Source: Rouxiella silvae
Lineage (GTDB): Bacteria; Pseudomonadota; Gammaproteobacteria; Enterobacterales; Enterobacteriaceae
Direction: 5' to 3'
Assembly: GCF_002093625.1 (NCBI RefSeq)
Contig: NZ_MRWD01000019.1
Coordinates: forward strand, 1-64,000
Length of the DNA: 64,000 nucleotides
Shown: positions 8,359-16,100 of the stretch, piece after piece
Layout of the letters: each line of letters opens with the position of its first letter
Numbering within the stretch: position 1 is the first letter of the stretch
Translations under genes and position numbers: made by a program
Notes under the pieces: generated by a model
Database searches by the model: none
Told to the model about the DNA's origin: nothing
The model's input: only the letters and a program-made list of their open reading frames with translations

Positions 8359-9195
8359 ATGAAAAAAATAGCACTGCTGGCGGTTACTTTACTCACACTT
8401 TCTGCCGCTATGGCCGCACAGGCCGACACACTCTCAGACATCAAGAGCAGCGGCAAAATCACCGTGGGTATTGACCCCACTTTCCCGCCGTATGAGTTCA
8501 CCAACGACAGCGGCGAGATAACCGGTTATAGCGTGGCAATCATGCAGTCTTTTGCCAAAGACCTTGGCGTGAAACTGGAATTTCAGAAAACCGCATTCAG
8601 CGGGATCCTGCCCGGCCTGATTTCTGGTTCCTTCAATGCCGAAGGGTCATCGTTGAACGTGACCGCCGAGCGGGCGAAGAAAGTGCTCTTCACCACCCCG
8701 TTCAGTAAAACGGTCAACGGCGTACTGGTACGTGAAAGTGACGTGAGCAAATTTAGCGGTAAAAAACTGACCCCTGAAGATCTCTCCGGCATGAGCGGCG
8801 CGGTGAAAAGCGCCAGTTTGCCGGAGCAGTTACTGAAAGGTTTTAACGTCACGCTGAGCAAAGAAGGGAAGAAACCGATCACTATTATCAGCGTCGACAC
8901 GCTTGACCAAACCGTGAGTACCTTGATGACTCACCGCGCTGATTTTGTGTTTGACGACATTTCGGCCCTCGCGCCGGTAGTGAAAAAATTCCCCAACAAA
9001 GTGGCGCAGGTTGGCGAAGTCGGGCCTTCCCAGTGGATGGCGTGGGCAACGCGTAAAGACGACCTGAGCTTAAATAAAGCCATCAGCGACCACATTCTGG
9101 CGATGCAGAAAGACGGCGAACTTTCTGCGCTACAAAAACAGTATCTCGGCACCACTTTCACTGTGCCAGCCAGCGATTTCATTCCTCAGGAGTAA
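8359..9195 (+). CDS. ABC transporter substrate-binding protein, family 3
   Basis: A 278-residue periplasmic binding protein from the ATG at 8359, which follows CAGGGAA. The open frame extends 42 codons further upstream but across the palindrome and promoter. The signal peptide MKKIALLAVTLLTLSAAMAA is clear. The mature part begins like amino-acid binding proteins (KITVGIDPTFPPYEF, ITGYSVAIMQSFA), with a usual C-terminal DGELSALQKQYLG. The serine/glycine-rich pocket region (ISGSFNAEGSSLNVTAERA) differs from the Arg-containing pocket of alpha-amino-acid binders, so the ligand may be another nitrogen compound. It is the first gene of the DUF1989/permease cluster. Confidence 0.85.
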   Translation: MKKIALLAVTLLTLSAAMAAQADTLSDIKSSGKITVGIDPTFPPYEFTNDSGEITGYSVAIMQSFAKDLGVKLEFQKTAFSGILPGLISGSFNAEGSSLNVTAERAKKVLFTTPFSKTVNGVLVRESDVSKFSGKKLTPEDLSGMSGAVKSASLPEQLLKGFNVTLSKEGKKPITIISVDTLDQTVSTLMTHRADFVFDDISALAPVVKKFPNKVAQVGEVGPSQWMAWATRKDDLSLNKAISDHILAMQKDGELSALQKQYLGTTFTVPASDFIPQE

Positions 9196-9197
9196 CT

Positions 9198-9827
9198 ATG
9201 TGTCAATCAACACTGACAGTGCCTGCCGGTCACGGCAAAACCTTTTTAGTCAGTAAAGGACAATTTATCACTGTCATTGATAGCGAAGGGCAGCAGGCCG
9301 CCGATTTCGTGGCGGTTAACGCCGATAATCTTGATGAAAAACTTTCGCCGGTGCATACGCGTCAACATCTTCGCTCGATCTTCTTCAAGCCGGGAGACGT
9401 GCTTTGGTCGAGTGAAAATCGCCCCATGCTGCGCGTGGTGGCCGATACCAACGGCGTGCACGATGCCAACGTACCTGCCTGCGATCGGACTCGCTTCAGT
9501 ATCGATTTCGGGGTCGAGGGCCATCGAAATTGTGTCGATAACCTGCTTGAAGGCATGAAGGCGCACGGTGTGACTTACTTCAGTCTCCCTGAGCCGTTCA
9601 ATCTGTTCCAAAACGGTCCGGTTACCGCCGATGGGCGTATGGAAGTGACCGATCCGAGCAGCAAGGCAGGGGACTACATTGTATTTGAAGCGCTGTGCAG
9701 CCTGATTTGTGCGGTCTCGTCTTGTCCGCAGGATATTATTCCCGGCAACGGTTTGCAGGTCACGCCCATTGAGATTCAGGTAGGTAATCGTTATCTCACG
9801 GAGGTGTCTCATGTTGTTAATGCGTGA
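9198..9827 (+). CDS. DUF1989 protein, copy 1 (putative deiminase-type enzyme)
   Basis: A 209-residue DUF1989 protein (urea carboxylase-associated family). The probable metal/active-site signature is intact: His88-Asp89, Cys95, and Cys112-Val-Asp114-Asn115. Members of this family include the subunits of carboxyguanidine deiminase, which act beside a biotin carboxylase; no carboxylase is encoded here. The gene lies 2 bp after the binding-protein stop and overlaps the next DUF1989 gene by 17 bp, so the two are probably translated together and may form a heteromer. The substrate is unknown; a small amidine, urea-like or amino compound brought in by the adjacent transporter is an inference. Confidence 0.82.
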   Translation: MCQSTLTVPAGHGKTFLVSKGQFITVIDSEGQQAADFVAVNADNLDEKLSPVHTRQHLRSIFFKPGDVLWSSENRPMLRVVADTNGVHDANVPACDRTRFSIDFGVEGHRNCVDNLLEGMKAHGVTYFSLPEPFNLFQNGPVTADGRMEVTDPSSKAGDYIVFEALCSLICAVSSCPQDIIPGNGLQVTPIEIQVGNRYLTEVSHVVNA

Positions 9828-10461
9828 TCAATGGGCCGAAAGTGAGGTACGACCGGTGGCCGCACCGGTCACTATTAATGCCGGCGAAGTCGGCTCTATT
9901 CGCGTGCTGCGTGGCCAACTGTTGCGCATTACCGCAGTGGGGGAAGGCGCAGTAGCCTCACTGTTCGGTTTTAGCATGGCCGACCCGGCGGTTTGGTTGT
10001 CTGTGCATCACACTCGCGTATTCAGCAACAGCTATTTGCTGGGCTCAGGTATGCGGTTGGTAAATAACCGTCGTCGCCCGATGATGGTGCTTGGCAAAGA
10101 CAGCGTGAAACGCCATGACCTGCTGCTGCCAGGCTCGACCACGGCCTGGCTCAAGGCGCGCGGCTATCATGATGAGGAAGGGTGTATTGACGCCGTGAGC
10201 CGTGAGCTTGCTCGCCTTGGCATTGAGGTGCCAAAACTGCCGGATCCTATCAACCTATTTATGCACGTTCGCTTAACGCGCGAAGGTGAAATATTGCCAG
10301 AGATCAACCGGACTAAGGTGGGTGACAGCATTACCTGCCGCGTAGTGGTGGATACGCAGTTCATCGTTGCGGCCTGTAGCACCGGTATTGAGGGCAATGA
10401 TAAACCGGCTCCGCTGCGGATTACGGTGGCGGAAAATCTGTCGGCTTTTAGCGAGGAATAA
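9811..10461 (+). CDS. Divergent DUF1989 protein, copy 2
   Basis: A 216-residue DUF1989-like protein starting at ATG 9811 behind a strong GGAGGTG. It keeps His102-Asp103 and Cys125-Ile-Asp127, but the central Cys is replaced by Ser109 and the Asn after Asp by Ala128. It may therefore be a non-catalytic or differently catalytic partner of copy 1, whose gene it overlaps. Assignment rests on fold-like similarity to copies 1 and 3: the N-terminal AGEVGSIRVLRGQLLRI barrel start, the NLFMHVRLTREGEI segment and the DSITCRVVVDTQFIVAACS C-terminal part. It ends 3 bp before the next permease. Confidence 0.72.
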   Translation: MLLMRDQWAESEVRPVAAPVTINAGEVGSIRVLRGQLLRITAVGEGAVASLFGFSMADPAVWLSVHHTRVFSNSYLLGSGMRLVNNRRRPMMVLGKDSVKRHDLLLPGSTTAWLKARGYHDEEGCIDAVSRELARLGIEVPKLPDPINLFMHVRLTREGEILPEINRTKVGDSITCRVVVDTQFIVAACSTGIEGNDKPAPLRITVAENLSAFSEE

Positions 10462-10464
10462 CGC

Positions 10465-11122
10465 ATGTTTGGGCTGGATCAACAGGTGCTGGCAGCACTG
10501 CCAGAATTAGGGCATGGACTCCTGGTGACGCTGAGTCTCACCGTGCAGGCCGCGCTGCTCAGCCTTGTGATGGGGCAGCTTGGCTGTTTCCTCCAGCTTC
10601 GTCGTGCGTGGTTTTGGCGCGCCCTTGGGCGACTTTATGTCAGCCTGATGCGCGGTACCCCGGCAATTGTGCAGCTGTTTGTGGTGTTTTTTACCCTGCC
10701 ACGTCTTGGCCTCGGTGGACATCCGATGCTGGCGGCGGTGCTGGCCATAGGGTGTAACAGCGGGGCTTATGTGGCAGAAATTCTGCGGGTTAATCAGAGC
10801 CTGGTCACGCGTGGACAGCGTGAGGCGGCGCGCACGCTGGGGCTAAACCGTTTATTGACGTGGTGGTACGTGATCAATCCGCAGGTGATGCGTGCAAGCC
10901 TGCCGATGCTGGTCAATGAGTTTACTATCTTGCTTGCTTAAGACCACACCTCTGGCCTCGGTGGTTGCCCTTACCGAACTGACCTATGCAGGGCAAATCG
11001 TGATTGCCCGCACCTACGAGGCGACGCAGGTGCTGCTGCTGGTGTCGGCAGGATATCTGCTGATTGCACTGCCGCTGATTGGCTTAGCGCGTCATCTTCA
11101 GGCGAAACGGAGGACGGCATAA
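10465..11122 (+). pseudogene. ABC permease (HisM/TcyL type) broken by a 4-bp tandem duplication
   Basis: Two overlapping frames carry one polar amino-acid permease. The first (10465-10941) has the N-terminal helices, the RGTPAIVQLF motif and the coupling loop EAARTLGLNRLLTWWYVINP, and stops at TAA 10939-10941 just after EFTILL. The second frame continues with LKTTPLASVVALTELTYAG and the last helix to 11122. At 10931-10939 the sequence is TGCTTGCTT, a 4-bp unit repeated in tandem. Removing four bases (for example 10936-10939) restores a 217-residue protein of normal length. The second frame has no proper start of its own. The gene is therefore either recently inactivated, phase-variable, or carries an assembly error. 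Its TAA overlaps the ATG of the next permease (TAATG). Confidence 0.85.
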
Positions 11123-11787
11123 TGGATTGGCAGGCAGTTATCGACTCACTGCCGTCACTGGGCGATGGCATGATTTCCACGCTTAAACTCTGTGCACTGG
11201 CCGCGTTCTGCTCGCTGCTGTGGGGCACGATAATGGCCGTGGCATTTAAACGCGCGCCGCGTTTTTTACAGCGCTTGTTGCATATTTACACCAGCCTGAC
11301 GCTAGCGTTGCCGCTGCTAGTGATTATCTACCTGCTTTATTTCGTGTTACCCGAGTACAACATCACCTTTACCTCGCCGCAGGTTGGCGTGCTGGCGTTA
11401 ACGTTGTATTACGCGCCCTACATAGCACAGGTCATCGGCTCTGCCGTGGAAACCCTGCCGCCGGGACAGTGGGAAGCCTGCCGCGTTTTAGGATTAAGTC
11501 GCCGCGAACAGCTGTGCGATGTGGTGTTGCCGCAAACGCTACCACAGATGCTTTCGCCGCTGGCGGGACTGATGATCGGGCTTATTAAGGATTCAGCGCT
11601 GCTGTCGATTGTCTCGGTGCAGGAGTTTATGTATGCCGCGAAGCAGGCGATTTCTGCGACTTATGCGCCACTGGAGATTTATTTGGCCGTCGCGCTTTGT
11701 TACTGGCTGCTGACCAGCCTCATTGACTGGCTGGCTCGCTATTTTGAACAACGCATGACGCGCTATCGTCGCGGTATGCAACACTAA
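11122..11787 (+). CDS. ABC permease, polar amino-acid type
   Basis: A 221-residue inner-membrane permease, translationally coupled to the broken permease before it. Hydrophobic helices, the LALPLLVIIYLLYFVLPEY segment and the coupling loop EACRVLGLSRREQLCDVVLP are visible. It would form a heterodimer with the upstream permease, as HisQ does with HisM, and would use the binding protein at 8.4 kb. No ATPase gene follows, only another DUF1989 gene 14 bp downstream. Confidence 0.87.
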   Translation: MDWQAVIDSLPSLGDGMISTLKLCALAAFCSLLWGTIMAVAFKRAPRFLQRLLHIYTSLTLALPLLVIIYLLYFVLPEYNITFTSPQVGVLALTLYYAPYIAQVIGSAVETLPPGQWEACRVLGLSRREQLCDVVLPQTLPQMLSPLAGLMIGLIKDSALLSIVSVQEFMYAAKQAISATYAPLEIYLAVALCYWLLTSLIDWLARYFEQRMTRYRRGMQH

Positions 11788-11801
11788 TCAGGAGAGAAAA
11801 T

Positions 11802-12482
11802 ATGTCGGCCGAATTTGAGCATCGTGACATTCAGTTAATTGCGGCGCGCCACGGTAAAGCTGTGCGTCTGGCCAAGGGTGAAGCGGTGCAGGTGGTTAAT
11901 TTGCACGGCACGCAGGTGGTGGACTGTTGGGCCTATAACGCCAGTGATGTCAGTGAATATATGTGCATGGAAGCCACGCGGGTGTGGAATCAGCGGCTTA
12001 ACCCGCAGGTTGGCGACAGCTTTATTACCAGTCAGCGTCATCCGATTTTGACGCTGGTGGCAGACACTTCTCCGGGGGTGCACGACACCTTCATGGCCGC
12101 GTGCGATGCGCGTCGCTATGAGCTGCTGGGTTGCACCGAACCGCACCGTAACTGCCACGACAATTTGTTTGAAGGGATGGCAGCGTTAGGTGTCACACTG
12201 CCGCACGGTAACCTGGCATCATTTAATATTTTTATGAACATTCAGGTTCAGCCGGATGGGCGCACGTTGAAGACGTTACCAACGGTGACGCGTCCGGGTG
12301 ACTACATCATATTGCAGGCGGAGATGGACTGCTATGTGGCGTTTTCAGCCTGCCCGCAGGATATTGTCCCCATTCAGGGGCAGGGGGATAATACCCCGCG
12401 TGATGCCGAGCTGCGCATCCTGACGGCGGGATTTCCGTCATTAAAACGTCAGGGGCCGTGGGTGCCTGAGTCAGCTCGCTAA
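11802..12482 (+). CDS. DUF1989 protein, copy 3 (putative deiminase-type enzyme)
   Basis: A 226-residue DUF1989 protein with the intact signature: His94-Asp95, Cys101 and Cys118-His119-Asp120-Asn121, the same spacings as copy 1. The ATG at 11802 follows GGAGAGAAA. It resembles copy 1 more than copy 2 (NLHGTQVVDCWAYN, HRNCHDNLFEGMAALGV, ACPQDIVPIQG). As the last gene of the cluster it is followed by a strong hairpin. It probably acts on the compound imported by this locus; the reaction is unknown. Confidence 0.83.
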   Translation: MSAEFEHRDIQLIAARHGKAVRLAKGEAVQVVNLHGTQVVDCWAYNASDVSEYMCMEATRVWNQRLNPQVGDSFITSQRHPILTLVADTSPGVHDTFMAACDARRYELLGCTEPHRNCHDNLFEGMAALGVTLPHGNLASFNIFMNIQVQPDGRTLKTLPTVTRPGDYIILQAEMDCYVAFSACPQDIVPIQGQGDNTPRDAELRILTAGFPSLKRQGPWVPESAR

Positions 12483-12495
12483 AGATAAAAGCCAA

Positions 12496-12524
12496 GCGGC
12501 GCTGGCCCCCATCACCAGCGCCGC
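12496..12524 (+). terminator. Perfect hairpin after the DUF1989 cluster
   Basis: GCGGCGCTGG (12496-12505) and CCAGCGCCGC (12515-12524) form a perfect 10-bp stem 13 bp after the stop. There is no T-run, so it may be a transcript-end stabiliser or Rho-dependent end rather than a classic intrinsic terminator. Confidence 0.6.
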
Positions 12525-12661
12525 AGGTTACGCTTCGTGTTGATGGCGTTCGGACTGCACTTTCCTTCATCGTTCCAGCGCTCTGGCATTGCCAAAAATT
12601 CGCGTTTTGTTACTTTTAAACGCCTTTTCAACGATGCTTTTTGCCGTATATAATTCAATTT

Positions 12662-13015
12662 ATGAAAATTATCCGCGTTGTTATGCTGTTATGGTTATCA
12701 CTTATGCTGCCTGTTTCTGGGCTGGCAAGCAGTGGTTTGACCGGTCAGTGTCCTATGCAGGATGACGCTATGTCCATGAGTGCCAGCGGTGCTGAGTGTG
12801 GCGACATGGCTATGCACGACATGAGCAGCAAGAACGCGGTGCAAAAAGCGCCGTGCAATATGGACGCTCAGTGCCACTTTGGGGGTCTATACCATCCCGT
12901 TTCTGCCCCTGAAACACATTCTAGCCCCGAACTTTCTTATTTAACCCCCCTTTATTCTGATTCGCCTCAGGTCGGCTCTACCGACAACAACTGGCGCCCT
13001 CCCAGAGTCGTTTGA
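12662..13015 (+). CDS. Small secreted Met/His/Cys-rich protein, probable metal binder
   Basis: A 117-residue protein from the ATG at 12662 (an upstream TTG is less likely). It starts with a signal peptide (MKIIRVVMLLWLSLMLPVSG). The mature part is rich in Met, His and Cys (CPMQDDAMSMSAS, MAMHDMSSK, CNMDAQCHFG), a composition typical of periplasmic copper-binding accessory proteins. It has no named domain that I recognise. Placement 240 bp before the copper/silver efflux operon in the same direction supports a role in copper handling. The ribosome binding site is weak. Confidence 0.7.
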   Translation: MKIIRVVMLLWLSLMLPVSGLASSGLTGQCPMQDDAMSMSASGAECGDMAMHDMSSKNAVQKAPCNMDAQCHFGGLYHPVSAPETHSSPELSYLTPLYSDSPQVGSTDNNWRPPRVV

Positions 13016-13033
13016 CTAAACGCTGAATTAATC

Positions 13034-13057
13034 CGTACTTGCGTACTTGCGTGCTTA
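13034..13057. repeat. Three tandem 8-bp units
   Basis: CGTACTTG, CGTACTTG and CGTGCTTA in a row, between the small secreted protein gene and the efflux operon. Function unknown. Confidence 0.6.
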
Positions 13058-13117
13058 CGCAGTTAACAGTCTTTAGCCAGAGTGTGCCTGTGGCCTAAAG
13101 AGCGGGATTATTGCGGC

Positions 13118-13134
13118 CGTTTTGAGTCAAAACG
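13118..13134. promoter_or_regulatory. Palindrome upstream of the metal efflux operon
   Basis: CGTTTTGA-G-TCAAAACG is a perfect 8+1+8 palindrome 122 bp before the efflux operon. It does not match the CusR or CueR boxes I know, and no regulator gene is adjacent. Possible operator. Confidence 0.4.
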
Positions 13135-13255
13135 ATGGAGCCTGCGACAGTTCCTTCTGAAAATTAGCCGTTGCCGTTTGGCAGGCTAAGACTCAATTTC
13201 GACGCGCCTTTCTCCGCTCGCCTTAGCCACATGCATCGTCTCTCAGGAGTCGACC

Positions 13256-14557
13256 ATGTCTTTATATTTTAAAACGCGCCCTTTATCGCCGCGTTTAGTG
13301 CCGATTGTTGTAATGAGTTTCTTCGCTTCAGGTTCTGCCTGGGCCAGCGACCTTTCATTCAACACTGCACTACAGGCCGCCATGAATCACTCATCGGCGT
13401 TGATTGCCGATCGTTCACTGGTCAGCGCCAGCCAGGCTGAAACTGTGATGGCCGGGCAACTTCCCGACCCGGTATTAAAAGCCGGTATCGATAATCTTCC
13501 TGCCGATGGAGGTCATCCTTTAAGCGTCAGCGATGATGACATGACCATGCAACGCATGGGTATTGAGCAGGAGTGGGTGTCAGGAGAAAAGCGCAGCCTC
13601 GCCACTGCTGCGGGTGAGCGCAAGGTCAACAGCGCCCATTCCACCTATCTCGGCAATCTTGCCACTTTGCGTATCCAAACCGCCTCGGCCTGGCTTTCGG
13701 CCTACTATGCACGACTCACGTTGGAAAGTTATAACCAGTTGATTAGCCAAATGGACAGTGAGATAGCGGCCACCCGCGCCTCTTATCGCGGTGCCAATGC
13801 AACGTCCAATGACGTGGTTGAGGTGCAGTCTCAACTGACGCAGCAAAAAATTATCCGCCTGCAGGCGCAGCAGCGTTATCAGGCCGCACTCATTGCGCTT
13901 TCACGCTGGACCGGTGTGGATGCCGACGGTGTGCAGGGGAGCTTACCGCCGTTACAAAGCAGCGTCGCCAGCTTGAGTCTGCAACAGCTTACTGTTCGAC
14001 AGCCCGAACTGATTGCCGCCTCGGCAGATATTTCGCTGGCCGATGCCAATACCGCCGTGGCCAACAGTGACCGCTCACCCAATTGGACCTGGGAAGTGGA
14101 TTATCAAAACCGCAGTGCCCCGAAAACGAATATGATCTCGGTGGGAGTGAGTATTCCGCTGCCGGTTTACAGCAGCAACAAGCAGGACCGCGCCGTTGAG
14201 GCAAATGCGGCATTAGGGACGCGCGCCCGTGAGTTATTTCTCGATAAGCAGCGACAAATTCAGGCCAACATCGCCGATCTCTCCTCGCAGTTAACGCTAG
14301 GTCAACAGCGTATTGCCCTGTTACAGCACGGACTTTTGCCACTGGAAACGCAAAAAGTGCAGCTGGCCGAAGCCGATTATCGCGCGGGTAATGGCGCACT
14401 CAGCAAGGTATTTGCCGCCCGGCGAGAAAAAATAGAGGCCACCCTCTCTCTGCTTGCACTACAGCAGGAGGTGGCTTTGTCGTGGGCGCAGCTCGAATAC
14501 CAAGTTCTTCCGCCCGCTCTGATGGCCACCTCAGGAGTGCCAGCAGATGCAAAATAA
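13256..14557 (+). CDS. TolC-family outer-membrane channel of metal efflux system (CusC/CzcC-like)
   Basis: A 433-residue outer-membrane factor with an N-terminal signal peptide ending near SAWA-S (residues 1-31) and two OEP repeats made of long coiled helices. The ATG at 13256 follows CAGGAGT. No lipobox Cys is seen, unlike E. coli CusC; the layout is nearer to CzcC/SilC-like channels. It overlaps the adaptor gene by 11 bp and leads the operon channel-adaptor-pump-CusF. Expected role: outer-membrane exit duct for Cu(I)/Ag(I). Confidence 0.88.
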   Translation: MSLYFKTRPLSPRLVPIVVMSFFASGSAWASDLSFNTALQAAMNHSSALIADRSLVSASQAETVMAGQLPDPVLKAGIDNLPADGGHPLSVSDDDMTMQRMGIEQEWVSGEKRSLATAAGERKVNSAHSTYLGNLATLRIQTASAWLSAYYARLTLESYNQLISQMDSEIAATRASYRGANATSNDVVEVQSQLTQQKIIRLQAQQRYQAALIALSRWTGVDADGVQGSLPPLQSSVASLSLQQLTVRQPELIAASADISLADANTAVANSDRSPNWTWEVDYQNRSAPKTNMISVGVSIPLPVYSSNKQDRAVEANAALGTRARELFLDKQRQIQANIADLSSQLTLGQQRIALLQHGLLPLETQKVQLAEADYRAGNGALSKVFAARREKIEATLSLLALQQEVALSWAQLEYQVLPPALMATSGVPADAK

Positions 14558-16100
14558 ATCGGTGATTTTCACGCTTTCGAGCGTCGCCTGCGCGATGATT
14601 TTGGTGGCGGGAGGCTATTTCGCCGGGCGCTACGTCGCCTCGGCGCAGCCATCAGTGCCGCAGGTGGCGGGTACAGCATCGTTGCCCTCAGCCGGACAGA
14701 AAGTGCTGTATTGGCATGACCCGATGGTGCCGCAGCAGCATTTTGATAAGCCCGGTAAATCCCCCTTTATGGATATGCCGTTGGTGCCGGTATATGCCCA
14801 GGACAATCAACGTCCGGGACTGGCGATTGACCCCGCGATGCAGCAGAGCTTGGGCATTCGTTTTGCCACTGTCCGCCAAACAGAAGTGCAAACTCGGATG
14901 GAGGTGATTGGCACTACGCAGTTTGACGAGTCTTTAGCCGAGGTGATTCAAACGCGGGCGACCGGCTATATCACCCAACTTTATGCCAATGCGCCGCAGC
15001 AGCGGGTGCATCGTGGTGATCCGATTGCCTCGCTGTTTGTACCCGAATGGCTACCGGCGCAAGAGGAATATCTGGCGTTGAAGCGCGGCGGCCTCGGCAC
15101 GGCAATACTCAATGATTCCAAGGCTAAAATGCGGGCGCTGTCGATTCCCGCCGAGCTTATCACCGCGCTAGATAAAACCGGTAAGGTGCAGAATAATCTG
15201 CTGATTTCGGCCCCGCATGACGGCGTTGTCAGTGAGTTGAACGTGCGCGATGGCGCGATGGTAGCACCCGGACAAACGCTGGCCAAAATTAACGGTTTGG
15301 GCAAGCTGTGGCTGGAGATTGACATTCCGGAGGCACTGGCAACTCAGGTGCAGGTTGGCATGCAGGTTGTCGCCACGCCCGCCAATCAGCCAAACAGAAC
15401 CGTGCACGGCGAAATCCAGCAAATCTTGCCGCAAATTAACGGCAGCAGCAGGACGCTACAGGCGCGGCTCATTATCGACAATGCCAACGATGAGTGGGTG
15501 CCGGGCATGCTAATGCGGGTACAGCTCACGAAAACTGCGGGCAAGTTGGGCCTGTTAGTGCCTTCCGACGCCATTATTTCGACCGGCAAACGCACCGTAG
15601 TCATTGTGAGAAACCACGACGGTCGTCTGCAACCGGCCAACGTCACGTTGGGGGGCGAAGTGGGGGAAGAAACCGAGATTTTGAGCGGTCTACAGGCCGG
15701 GGAACAAGTGGTCGCCTCAGGGCAATTCTTGATCGACTCCGAAGCGAGCCTAAAGTCAGTTATGCCCCGCATCGACGGTGCCGAAGCGGCGGTAAACAAT
15801 TCCCCGACGCAAGGTTCGGTCAGTGCTGTACGCCAACACCCCAGCGTGGATAACACTACGCTCATTAAAACCTATCAATCTACCGGTGTCATCGAACAGG
15901 TCACGCCCGACAGCATCACGCTTTCGCATGAGGCGGTTCCGGCTCTGCAATGGCCCGCGATGACCATGATGTATAAAAAACCTGCTTCGGCCGAGTTTGA
16001 GGCATTCAAACAAGGTGACAAGGTGAATTTCAGCTTCATCGCCGACGGAGACGGGTGGCAACTAACCCGCATGACAACTGCGGGCGGGGCGAAACCATGA
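14547..16100 (+). CDS. RND efflux adaptor (CusB-like) with C-terminal CusF-like domain
   Basis: A 517-residue periplasmic membrane-fusion protein. After an N-terminal anchor (about 7-33) comes a heavy-metal-binding domain with YWHDPM (55-60) and [10 protein letters not shown] (72-81). Barrel-sandwich, helical hairpin and beta-barrel parts follow. The C-terminal 73 residues (445-517) are a fused CusF-like copper-binding domain with His461, Trp469, Met472 and Met474 in the CusF pattern. E. coli CusB (407 residues) lacks this fusion; SilB/CusB-type proteins of other bacteria can have it. The stop overlaps the pump start (ATGA). The fusion should deliver Cu(I)/Ag(I) directly to the pump. Confidence 0.9.
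   Translation: MQNKSVIFTLSSVACAMILVAGGYFAGRYVASAQPSVPQVAGTASLPSAGQKVLYWHDPMVPQQHFDKPGKSPFMDMPLVPVYAQDNQRPGLAIDPAMQQSLGIRFATVRQTEVQTRMEVIGTTQFDESLAEVIQTRATGYITQLYANAPQQRVHRGDPIASLFVPEWLPAQEEYLALKRGGLGTAILNDSKAKMRALSIPAELITALDKTGKVQNNLLISAPHDGVVSELNVRDGAMVAPGQTLAKINGLGKLWLEIDIPEALATQVQVGMQVVATPANQPNRTVHGEIQQILPQINGSSRTLQARLIIDNANDEWVPGMLMRVQLTKTAGKLGLLVPSDAIISTGKRTVVIVRNHDGRLQPANVTLGGEVGEETEILSGLQAGEQVVASGQFLIDSEASLKSVMPRIDGAEAAVNNSPTQGSVSAVRQHPSVDNTTLIKTYQSTGVIEQVTPDSITLSHEAVPALQWPAMTMMYKKPASAEFEAFKQGDKVNFSFIADGDGWQLTRMTTAGGAKP

Noticed and set aside
10930-10942. Programmed ribosomal frameshift in the permease
   Set aside because: No slippery heptamer or stimulatory structure was seen; a 4-bp tandem duplication is the simpler reason.
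10892-11122. Separate small protein in the second frame of the broken permease
   Set aside because: No start signal; sequence is the direct continuation of the permease after a 4-bp duplication.
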